Of a stretch of 14,373 nt of DNA, positions 1-8,846 are shown piece after piece. Source of the DNA: Frankiaceae bacterium (GTDB lineage Bacteria > Actinomycetota > Actinomycetes > Mycobacteriales > SCTD01); NCBI GenBank assembly GCA_947479995.1, contig CANKBT010000040.1, forward strand, positions 1 to 14,373, given 5' to 3'. The first letter of the stretch is position 1; each line of letters begins with the position of its first letter. A program made the position numbers and the translations under genes. The notes under the pieces were generated by a model that had not been told where the DNA came from, searched no databases, and was given only the letters and a program-made list of their open reading frames with translations.

Positions 1-2857
<2,857 letters not shown>

Positions 2858-2868
2858 GAGCGAGGGCT

Positions 2869-2912
2869 CCTGATCCGGGTGTCGGGGGTCGGGCGCGAGC
2901 AGCCCGAGCGTA
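2869..2912 (-). promoter_or_regulatory. Candidate promoter and ribosome-binding site of mdh-icd
   Basis: On the minus strand the gap between DUF3017 and mdh contains TACGCT (2912 to 2907), matching the actinobacterial -10 pattern TAnnnT. The region 17 bases upstream (AGGGCA) is only a weak -35. Predicted transcription would start near 2900, giving a leader of about 43 bases with an AGGAG Shine-Dalgarno nine bases before the mdh ATG. This would be an internal promoter within the folD-DUF3017-mdh-icd run. It is pattern-based only. Confidence 0.4.
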
Positions 2913-2934
2913 CGAGGACGGGAGGGGTCTGCCC

Positions 2935-3207
2935 TCAGCGGGCCTCGGGGACGCTCGTCGCCAGCGCGACGAGCCCGAGGCCGAGCACCAGCAGCACCGC
3001 GGCGTCGAACGGCCGGGTGCGCACGACCAGCCAGCCGGCCCGGCGCACGGGCAGCGCGAGCCGCAGCACCGCGGCCAGCAGCACGCCGCCGGCCATGACG
3101 TACGCGCCGAGGCGCCACTCGACGAGCACGGCGAGCAGCAGGCCGGCGCCGACCACGCCGAGCACCGCCCAGGTCGGCCCCTCGGTCGTGCGCGTCGCGG
3201 TCACCAT
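2935..3207 (-). CDS. DUF3017 family small membrane protein
   Basis: A 90-residue hydrophobic protein with three likely membrane helices, roughly residues 13-30, 33-52 and 68-86, and a short basic loop (RLALPVRRAGW) between the second and third. Size, topology and position between folD and mdh match the DUF3017 family of actinobacteria, whose function is not known to me. It starts with ATG four bases after the folD stop, so it is almost certainly co-transcribed and probably translationally coupled with folD. Nothing in the sequence indicates a catalytic role. The family assignment rests on context and topology rather than on a diagnostic motif. Confidence 0.85.
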   Translation of the reverse strand: MVTATRTTEGPTWAVLGVVGAGLLLAVLVEWRLGAYVMAGGVLLAAVLRLALPVRRAGWLVVRTRPFDAAVLLVLGLGLVALATSVPEAR

Positions 3208-3211
3208 GCGC

Positions 3212-4069
3212 TCACGACCGGCGCCGCTCGGCCGCCTCGACGCAGTTGCGGAACAGCATGGCGACGGTCGTCGGCCCGACGCCGCCGACGCGCGGGGTGA
3301 TCGCGCCGGCCTTGGCCTCGCAGGCCTCGTCGACGTCGGGCAGCAGCCGGCGGCCCTCGTAGCGGACGCCGCCTCCGACGACGACCGCGCCCTCGCTGAT
3401 GTGCTCGGGCTGCAGGATGCCGGGCACCCCGACCGCGGCCACGACGACGTCGGCGCGGCGCGTGTAGTCGGCCCAGTCCGGCACGCCGGTGTGCACGACC
3501 GTGACGGCGGCGTTCGCGGTCGGCCGCTTCTGCGACAGCAGCAGGGCGAGCGGCCGGCCGAGCGTGGTGCCGCGGCCGAGGATGCAGACCTCGCGCCCGG
3601 AGACGGGGACGCCGTGGTGCGCGAGCAGCGCCTCGATGCCCGCGGGCGTGCAGGGCACCGGCCCCGGCATGCCGAGCGCGAGCCGTCCCATGTTGACCGG
3701 GTGCAGGCCGTCGACGTCCTTGTCGGGGTCCATCGCGAGCAGGGCGGCCTCGAAGTCGACCTGCGGCGGCGTGGGGTGCTGCACGAGCATCGCGTCGACC
3801 TCGTCCGCGTCGTTGAGGTCGCGGATCGCGGCCACGAGGTCGGCCTGCGAGCAGTCGTCGGGCAGGTGCACGTGCGGGCTCGACAGGCCCAGCTCCTCGG
3901 CCCGCCGCATCTTCATGCCGACGTAGCCGGCGCTCGCGCTGTCGCTGCCGACGAGGACCGTGCCGAGGCCGGGGCGGTGCCCGGCGGCGACGAGCGCGGC
4001 GATGCGCGGCGCCAGGTCGGCGTAGACGGCATCGGCCACGGGGGCTCCGGGCAGCAGGCGGGCGCTCAC
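3212..4069 (-). CDS. folD: Methylenetetrahydrofolate dehydrogenase / methenyltetrahydrofolate cyclohydrolase FolD
   Basis: FolD oxidises 5,10-methylene-THF with NADP+ and hydrolyses the product to 10-formyl-THF, the formyl donor used by PurN and PurH encoded just upstream on the same strand. The 285-aa protein shows the catalytic Tyr/Lys pair (Y49 and K53 in YVGMKMRRAEELG), DPDKDVDGLHP at 114-123, PCTPAG at 139-144, GRGTTLGRP at 165-173 and GGVGPTTVAML at 262-272. Three blocks deviate from the usual consensus: QHPTPPQVD at 97-105 instead of QLPLPxHID, GGGV at 232-235 where an acidic DVG is usual, and PRVGGVGPTT instead of PVPGGVGPMT. Catalytic residues I can place are retained, so activity is expected. 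The start is GTG at 4069, positioned exactly at the +1 of a -10 element (TAGGGT), so the message is probably leaderless. It is the first gene of the folD-DUF3017-mdh-icd run. Confidence 0.93.
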   Translation of the reverse strand: MSARLLPGAPVADAVYADLAPRIAALVAAGHRPGLGTVLVGSDSASAGYVGMKMRRAEELGLSSPHVHLPDDCSQADLVAAIRDLNDADEVDAMLVQHPTPPQVDFEAALLAMDPDKDVDGLHPVNMGRLALGMPGPVPCTPAGIEALLAHHGVPVSGREVCILGRGTTLGRPLALLLSQKRPTANAAVTVVHTGVPDWADYTRRADVVVAAVGVPGILQPEHISEGAVVVGGGVRYEGRRLLPDVDEACEAKAGAITPRVGGVGPTTVAMLFRNCVEAAERRRS

Positions 4070-4086
4070 GCGGGCACCCTAGCGAG
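4070..4086. promoter_or_regulatory. Shared divergent promoter for folD (minus) and methyltransferase (plus), both apparently leaderless
   Basis: Only 17 bases separate two divergent GTG start codons. On the minus strand TAGGGT occupies 4081-4076, and taking it as -12 to -7 places +1 at 4069, the first base of the folD GTG. On the plus strand CACCCT occupies 4075-4080, and the same spacing places +1 at 4087, the first base of the methyltransferase GTG. The two hexamers overlap almost completely as opposite strands of a CACCCTA block. Neither gene has room for a Shine-Dalgarno. The plus hexamer lacks the first T of TAnnnT, so the minus promoter should be the stronger one. Confidence 0.6.
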
Positions 4087-4737
4087 GTGACCACGCCTCC
4101 CCCGCCCGGCGGCGCCGCCGGCCCGCCGCCCTGGCCCGAGGGCTTCTTCGCCCGCGACGACGAGCGGCCCGACACCGACTTCTACGCGACGCCCCGCCTC
4201 GTCACGCACCTCGACGCGGGGGCGGTCGCGGCGGTCGGGGCGCTCTACGACGAGCTCGGCCTCGACGGCGACGTGCTCGACCTCATGAGCTCGTGGGTCT
4301 CGCACTTCCGCACGCCCCCGCGGCACCTCACGGTGCTCGGGCTCAACGCGGTGGAGCTGGAGGCCAACCCGGCGGCGTCGGCGCGCGTCGTGCACGACCT
4401 CAACGCAGACCCGGTGCTGCCCTTCGCCGACGCCTCCTTCGACGCGGTCGTCAACTGCGTCAGCGTCGACTACCTCGTCGACCCGGTGCGCGTGCTCGCC
4501 GACGTCGCGCGCGTGCTGCGCCCGGGCGGGTGGAGCGTCTGCACCTTCAGCAACCGGTGCTTCCCGACGAAGGCCGTGCGCGGGTGGCTCGCGGTCGACG
4601 AGGCCGACCGGCCGCACGTGGTCGCGGAGTACCACCGGCAGGCCGGCGGCTTCGCCGAGCCGGTCGTCGAGCAGCGGGTGCGCGGCGGCTGGGGCCGCGA
4701 CCCGCTGTGGGCGGTGCGGGCGCAGCGCCTGCCCTGA
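4087..4737 (+). CDS. Class I SAM-dependent methyltransferase-like protein, substrate unknown
   Basis: A 216-aa protein with the outline of a class I methyltransferase. VLDLMSSWVSH at 63-73 stands where motif I is expected, GLNAVELEAN at 85-94 follows the second strand, then LPFADASFDAVVN at 111-123 and the characteristic LRPGGW turn at 144-149, followed by a strand (SVCTFSNRCFP). Motif I lacks the usual GxGxG loop. Proteins with DLMSSWxSH in this place occur in many bacteria as uncharacterised methyltransferases, as far as I recall. The first about 20 residues are Pro/Gly/Ala-rich and probably disordered. It starts with GTG at the predicted +1 of the divergent folD promoter, and its stop lies four bases from the convergent purH stop. 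Its link to folate metabolism is positional only. Confidence 0.8.
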   Translation: MTTPPPPGGAAGPPPWPEGFFARDDERPDTDFYATPRLVTHLDAGAVAAVGALYDELGLDGDVLDLMSSWVSHFRTPPRHLTVLGLNAVELEANPAASARVVHDLNADPVLPFADASFDAVVNCVSVDYLVDPVRVLADVARVLRPGGWSVCTFSNRCFPTKAVRGWLAVDEADRPHVVAEYHRQAGGFAEPVVEQRVRGGWGRDPLWAVRAQRLP

Positions 4738-4741
4738 CGCG

Positions 4742-6331
4742 CTAGTGCGCGAAGTGCCGGGTGCCGGTGAAGTACATCGTCGCCCCGGCCGCCTGCGCCG
4801 CCGCGACGCTCTCGTCGTCGCGCACCGAGCCGCCCGGCTGCACGACGGCGCGCACGCCCGCGTCGAGCAGCACCTGCAGCCCGTCGGCGAAGGGGAAGAA
4901 CGCGTCGGACGCGGCGACCGAGCCGGCCGCCCGGTCCGCGGCGCGCGACACGGCGAGCCGCGCGCTGTCGACGCGGTTGACCTGCCCCATGCCGACGCCG
5001 ACCGTCGCGCCGCCGGACGCGAGCAGGATCGCGTTGCTCTTCACCGCGCGGACGGCGCGCCAGGCGAAGGCCAGGTCGGCGAGCACCTCGGGCGCGACCG
5101 CCTCGCCGCTCGCGAGCGTCCAGGCCGCCGGATCGTCACCGGGCGCCTGCAGGCGGTCGGCGACCTGGAGCAGCAGCCCGCCGGTCACCGGCCGGCTCTC
5201 GACGGCCGACCGCGCGCCGTCGGGCACGACGAGCAGCCGGATCGAGGGCTTGCGCGCGAGCAGCTCGACCGCGGCCGCCTCGTACGCCGGCGCGAGCACG
5301 ACCTCGGTGAACACCTCGGCCACCTGCTCGGCCATCGCGAGCGTCACCGGCACGTTCGCGGCGATGACCCCGCCGAAGGCCGACACCGGGTCGCAGGCGT
5401 GCGCGCGCCGGTGCGCCTCGGCGGCGTCGACGCCGACCGCGATGCCGCACGGGTTGGCGTGCTTGACGATCGCCACGGTCGGCGTCTCGCCGTGGTCGTG
5501 CGCGGCGCGCCAGGCGGCGTCGCCGTCGACGTAGTTGTTGTACGACATCTCCTTGCCGTGCAGCTGCGTCGCCGCGGCCAGCCCGCCGCCGACCGGGGCG
5601 CGGTAGAGCGCCGCGGCCTGGTGCGGGTTCTCGCCGTAGCGCAGCACCGCCGCGCGCGCGTACGTCGCGCCGGCGAAGGGCGGGAAGGCCTCGCCCGCCT
5701 CGGCGTCGTAGTCGCTGGCGAACCACGAGGCGACGGCCACGTCGTACGCCGCGGTGTGCTGGAAGGCGAGCGACGCGAGGCGCCGGCGCTGCGCGAAGGA
5801 CGTGCCGCCGGACCGCACGGACGCGAGCACGTCGTCGTACGCCGCGGGGTCGACGACGACCGCGACCGACGGGTGGTTCTTGGCGGCCGCGCGCACCATC
5901 GTCGGCCCGCCGATGTCGATCTGCTCCACGCACTCGTCGGCCGGGGCGCCGGAGGCGACGGTGTCGGCGAACGGGTAGAGGTTGACGACGACGAGCTCGA
6001 ACGGCGCGATGCCGAGGTCGTCGAGCTGCTGCACGTGGCCGGGCAGCCGGAGGTCGGCGAGGACGCCCGCGTGCACCCTCGGGTGCAGGGTCTTGACCCG
6101 GCCGTCGAGGCACTCCGGGAAGCCGGTGAGCTCCTCGACCGGGGTCACCGCCACGCCGGCGGCGCGCAGGCGCGCGGCCGTGGAGCCGGTCGACACGATC
6201 TCGACGCCGGCCTCCTCCAGCCCGAGCCCGAGGGCCTCCAGGCCGGTCTTGTCGTAGACGCTCACGAGCGCGCGCCGGACGGGCACGGTGCCGGGCGTGC
6301 CGCTGGCGGGCGTGCTGCTGACGGTCGTCAC
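4742..6331 (-). CDS. purH: Bifunctional AICAR formyltransferase / IMP cyclohydrolase PurH
   Basis: PurH carries out the last two steps of IMP synthesis, formylating AICAR with 10-formyl-THF and then closing the ring. The 529-aa product has an N-terminal cyclohydrolase (MGS-like) domain at about 20-165 with SVYDKTGL, DGRVKTLHPRVHAGVLAD and IDIGGPTMVRAAAKN. A C-terminal transformylase domain shows RYGENPHQ at 231-238, the catalytic Lys-His of KHANPCG (K290, H291), DPVSAFGGVIA, AVKSNAI, GMGQVNRVDSA, ASDAFFPFADGL and QPGGSVRDDE. I chose the GTG at 6331, which overlaps the purN stop as GTGA, a classic coupled junction. It leaves a short Ser/Thr/Pro-rich tail before VRRALVSVYDKTG. Longer upstream reading is the shadow of purN. 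It ends four bases from the convergent methyltransferase with no visible terminator. Confidence 0.98.
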   Translation of the reverse strand: MTTVSSTPASGTPGTVPVRRALVSVYDKTGLEALGLGLEEAGVEIVSTGSTAARLRAAGVAVTPVEELTGFPECLDGRVKTLHPRVHAGVLADLRLPGHVQQLDDLGIAPFELVVVNLYPFADTVASGAPADECVEQIDIGGPTMVRAAAKNHPSVAVVVDPAAYDDVLASVRSGGTSFAQRRRLASLAFQHTAAYDVAVASWFASDYDAEAGEAFPPFAGATYARAAVLRYGENPHQAAALYRAPVGGGLAAATQLHGKEMSYNNYVDGDAAWRAAHDHGETPTVAIVKHANPCGIAVGVDAAEAHRRAHACDPVSAFGGVIAANVPVTLAMAEQVAEVFTEVVLAPAYEAAAVELLARKPSIRLLVVPDGARSAVESRPVTGGLLLQVADRLQAPGDDPAAWTLASGEAVAPEVLADLAFAWRAVRAVKSNAILLASGGATVGVGMGQVNRVDSARLAVSRAADRAAGSVAASDAFFPFADGLQVLLDAGVRAVVQPGGSVRDDESVAAAQAAGATMYFTGTRHFAH

Positions 6332-6918
6332 AGGCGGACGGTCCTCCCCTCGACGGTCCACCCGCTGCGCGCGAGCCGACCGACGGCGTCGACGTAGAGC
6401 GGCTGCTCCACGTCCTGGATGCGTGCGTGGAGCGCGGCCTCGTCGTCGTCCGGGTGCACGGGCACCGCGGCCTGCGCGACGACCGGACCGGTGTCGACGC
6501 CCTCGTCGACGAGGTGCACGGTGGCGCCGCTGACCTTCACGCCGTACGCCAGCGCGTCGCGCACGGCGTGCGCGCCGGGGAAGGCCGGCAGCAGCGCGGG
6601 GTGCGTGTTGAGCGTGCGGAAGCGGCGCACGAAGGACGGGCCGAGGATGCGCATGAAGCCGGCGCAGACGACGAGGTCCGGCGCGTGCGCGGCGACGGCC
6701 GCGAGCAGCTGCGCGTCCCACGCGGCGCGGTCGTCGCCGACCGGCACGCAGAACGACGGCACGCCGGCCGCCGCGGCGCGCACGAGGGCGCGCGCCGCCG
6801 GCCGGTCGCTGCCGACCGCGACGACCTCCGCGCCGTACGCCTCGTCGCGCGCGGCGTCGAGCAGCGCCTGCAGCGTCGTGCCCTCCCCCGAGGCGAGCAC
6901 GACCAGGCGGGCGGGCAC
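6328..6918 (-). CDS. purN: Phosphoribosylglycinamide formyltransferase PurN
   Basis: PurN transfers the formyl group of 10-formyl-THF to GAR in step three of purine synthesis. The 196-aa protein has the expected length and order of motifs: the phosphate-binding loop SGEGTTLQAL at 10-19 (commonly SGxGTNLQA, so Asn is Thr here), FMRILGP at 88-94, NTHPALLPAFPG at 104-115 containing the catalytic N104 and H106, and HLVDEGVDTGPV with the third catalytic residue D142. The spacing matches N106/H108/D144 of the E. coli enzyme with a two-residue offset. It starts with GTG at 6918 preceded by a GAGGAG Shine-Dalgarno, and its stop is embedded in the purH start. It lies about 70 bases after the diiron oxygenase on the same strand and probably has its own promoter in that gap. 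Confidence 0.97.
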   Translation of the reverse strand: MPARLVVLASGEGTTLQALLDAARDEAYGAEVVAVGSDRPAARALVRAAAAGVPSFCVPVGDDRAAWDAQLLAAVAAHAPDLVVCAGFMRILGPSFVRRFRTLNTHPALLPAFPGAHAVRDALAYGVKVSGATVHLVDEGVDTGPVVAQAAVPVHPDDDEAALHARIQDVEQPLYVDAVGRLARSGWTVEGRTVRL

Positions 6919-6975
6919 GGCTCTCCTCGGGCGTCTCGGCCGCCGGGAAGGGGCGGTGCGGTCGGCGCGAGCCTA
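6919..6975 (-). promoter_or_regulatory. Candidate promoter and Shine-Dalgarno of purN-purH
   Basis: In the gap between the diiron oxygenase stop and purN, the minus strand carries TAGGCT (6975 to 6970), a match to TAnnnT, with no clear -35. The leader would be about 45 bases and ends in GAGGAGAGCC just before the purN GTG. No purine riboswitch or other conserved leader structure is recognisable in so short a stretch. Confidence 0.45.
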
Positions 6976-6986
6976 GCGAGGGGCGC

Positions 6987-7907
6987 TCAGGACAGGACGC
7001 CGGCCTTGACGAGCAGCCAGCGGTTGGTGCGACCGACCAGGCCCGCCTGGGTGAGCACGTCGACGGCCTTGGCGGCCATGTCGGTCTTGGTGCGGCGCCA
7101 GTGCGGGTTGGCGGCGGCGGCGGCCGCGGCCTCGACCGGGTCGAGCCCGACGGCGGCGTAGGCGTCCGGGCGGATGAGCTGCGTGGTCGCGAAGTAGACG
7201 ATGGCGCCGAGCACGAGCTGCTCGTAGCGGCGCTGCAGCGGCGTCAGCTCGCGGCGCAGCATCTCGTCGCGGGCGTAGCTGATGTGGCGCGACTCCTCGA
7301 CCACGTGGATGCGCGACACGGTGCGCACCATCGGCTGCAGGCGCTCGTCGTCCATGGCCTCGCGCTGGAAGGCGTCGAGGATCTCCTCGACGTACATCGT
7401 GCCGGCGAAGGTCTGGGTCGGCGTCGACGTCGCCTTGAACAGGCGGCTGAGGTGGTGGACCTTGCGGTCGACCTTGTACTGCTTCGCGCCGAACGCCGCG
7501 ATCATCTTGGCGAACATCGTGCTGTGCCGGCACTCGTCGGCGATCTCGGTGAGGGCGAACTGCACGTGCGGCGTCGTCGCGTCGCGGTGGTAGGCGTTGC
7601 GCACGAGCATCTGCATGAGGATGAGCTCGAACCAGATGCCGATGCTGGCGATGCTCGCGACCTCGTGCTTGCCGAGCTCGAGGCGCTGCTCCTCGGTCAT
7701 CCGGTCCCACAGCTCCGTGCCGTAGAGGCTGAGCCGGCGCGGGTCGGCGTACGGCATGCCGGGGACGAGGCCGGCCTCCCAGTCGACGTCGACGAGCGGG
7801 TCGAAGTGGAGCTTGGCGTGCGAGGCGAGCAGCCGCGACGCGGTCTGCTGCCGGTCGCGGGGCTGGAGCAGCTTCGTCTGCGCCGGGCGTGCGGTCGTCG
7901 TGGTCAT
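6987..7907 (-). CDS. AurF-like diiron oxygenase (PF11583-type), substrate unknown
   Basis: A 306-aa all-helical protein of the family of p-aminobenzoate N-oxygenase AurF, non-haem diiron enzymes that activate O2, often to oxidise amines. Every metal ligand of AurF can be placed at matching spacing: E94 (IWFELI), E125 and H128 (DECRH), E174 (VEEILDAF), and H201, E205 and H208 (HVVEESRH). The HxxxExxH spacing and the 27-residue gap from E174 to H201 are identical to those I recall for AurF H223/E227/H230 and E196. The ATG at 7907 is preferred because GGAGG lies four bases upstream. A GTG at 7934 would add nine residues. No membrane segments are visible. It follows the MerR and 14-residue-repeat genes on the same strand after a 78-base gap holding operator-like repeats. 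The substrate cannot be inferred. Confidence 0.88.
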   Translation of the reverse strand: MTTTTARPAQTKLLQPRDRQQTASRLLASHAKLHFDPLVDVDWEAGLVPGMPYADPRRLSLYGTELWDRMTEEQRLELGKHEVASIASIGIWFELILMQMLVRNAYHRDATTPHVQFALTEIADECRHSTMFAKMIAAFGAKQYKVDRKVHHLSRLFKATSTPTQTFAGTMYVEEILDAFQREAMDDERLQPMVRTVSRIHVVEESRHISYARDEMLRRELTPLQRRYEQLVLGAIVYFATTQLIRPDAYAAVGLDPVEAAAAAAANPHWRRTKTDMAAKAVDVLTQAGLVGRTNRWLLVKAGVLS

Positions 7908-7953
7908 GCGTCCTCCGCCGTCGTGTCGATGCACGACAGCGCAACACAGAACG

Positions 7954-7979
7954 TGTCAATGGTCAATGGTGCAATGACC
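7954..7979 (-). promoter_or_regulatory. Operator-like repeats and -35-like elements upstream of the diiron oxygenase
   Basis: This short stretch is strikingly richer in A and T than its surroundings. It contains GTCAATG twice in direct tandem (7955-7961, 7962-7968) and a third variant GTGCAATG (7969-7976). GGTCA at 7961-7965 and TGACC at 7975-7979 form an inverted repeat with a 9-base spacer. Read on the minus strand it offers TTGACC and TTGACA as -35-like hexamers, but no convincing -10 lies 16-18 bases downstream. It is a plausible regulator binding site for control of the diiron gene. The adjacent MerR is a candidate, but a regulator encoded elsewhere is equally possible. Confidence 0.4.
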
Positions 7980-7985
7980 GCGGGT

Positions 7986-8846
7986 CTACTCCAGCGGCAG
8001 CTGGCGGCCGTGGCCGGCGGTGCCCCGGCGCAGCAGGCGCGCGGCCCCGGGGATGCCGGCCAGCAGCGAGCCGACCTCGACCACCTGGTCGTTGAGGTTG
8101 TCGACGTGCACCGACAGCCGGGCCACGACCGGCACCAGCCCCTCGAGCGCCGCGACGGCGGGCAGCACCTGCGCGTCGACCCGCTCGAGCAGGCCGGGGA
8201 GCGCCGCGACGACGGTCGTGCCGTCGGTGAGCAGCGAGCCCTCGAGCGCGAGCAGCCCCTCCAGCGCGCGCCGGCTGTGCGCGACGACGGCGCCGAGGTC
8301 CTCCCCGACCGACGGGTCGAGGTCGGCGACGGCGCGCAGCAGCGGCGTCAGGTCGTCGACCAGCTGCTCGACGACGCCCACGGCGGTGCCGGCGCGGTCG
8401 GTCGTGCCGCTGATGGTGGCCATGAGCGGGTCGACGCGGCCGACGGTCGTGCGCACCTGCCCGAGCAGCGCGTCGACGTCCGGCACCACGCCCTCGACCT
8501 GGCCGAGCACGCCCTGCACCCGCGGCACGACGCCCTCCACCGCGCCCTCGACGACCCCGACCACCGCGGTCACGCGCGGCACCGCCGCCTCCGCGGCGTC
8601 CAGCACGCCGTCGACCCGCGGCACGACGCCCTCGACCACGCCGACGACGCCGCTCACCCGCGGCACCAGGCCCTCGACGTCGTCCAGCAGCCGGGCGATG
8701 CGGGCCGTGACGTCGGCGAGGCCGCTGACGACGGTCGCGACGTCCTCGACCAGCGACAGCGCGCGCGACGGCGCGGCGGCCGCGGTGCGCACGAGCGCCA
8801 GCGGCACCGTGACGGGCAGGGCCACCAGCCGGGTGAGGGACGTCAT
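7986..8846 (-). CDS. Hypothetical protein with tandem 14-residue amphipathic repeats
   Basis: I recognise no named family for this 286-aa protein. Its core (residues 57-144) is a run of 14-residue repeats with consensus VEGVVPRVxGVLGx: units at 57-70, 71-84, 85-98, then a 4-residue insert VEGA, then 103-116, 117-130 and a degenerate 131-144. Fourteen is two heptads, so each unit can form an amphipathic or coiled-coil helix, with a conserved Pro at position 6 that would kink it. The remainder is Leu/Val/Ala-rich with regularly spaced acids and no clear transmembrane helix after the N-terminal segment TRLVALPVTVPLALVRTAA, which could be membrane-associating. The start ATG at 8846 overlaps the merR stop as ATGA, so translation is coupled to the regulator. 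A phasin-like, surface-coating or structural role is only a guess from composition. Confidence 0.75.
   Translation of the reverse strand: MTSLTRLVALPVTVPLALVRTAAAAPSRALSLVEDVATVVSGLADVTARIARLLDDVEGLVPRVSGVVGVVEGVVPRVDGVLDAAEAAVPRVTAVVGVVEGAVEGVVPRVQGVLGQVEGVVPDVDALLGQVRTTVGRVDPLMATISGTTDRAGTAVGVVEQLVDDLTPLLRAVADLDPSVGEDLGAVVAHSRRALEGLLALEGSLLTDGTTVVAALPGLLERVDAQVLPAVAALEGLVPVVARLSVHVDNLNDQVVEVGSLLAGIPGAARLLRRGTAGHGRQLPLE
8415..8678 (-). repeat. In-frame tandem repeat of 42-bp units inside the hypothetical gene
   Basis: Six 42-bp coding units, with one 12-bp insert after the third, encode the VEGxVPRV-type 14-residue repeats. The DNA copies share blocks such as CCCTCGACG and CGCGGCAC on the plus strand but have diverged at third positions. 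This argues for old internal duplication kept by selection on the protein rather than recent expansion. Confidence 0.75.

Noticed and set aside
2858..7000. Riboswitches (THF, purine or SAM) upstream of folD, purN-purH or the methyltransferase
   Set aside because: folD and the methyltransferase appear leaderless with 17 bases between them, and the purN leader is about 45 bases. There is no room for an aptamer domain.
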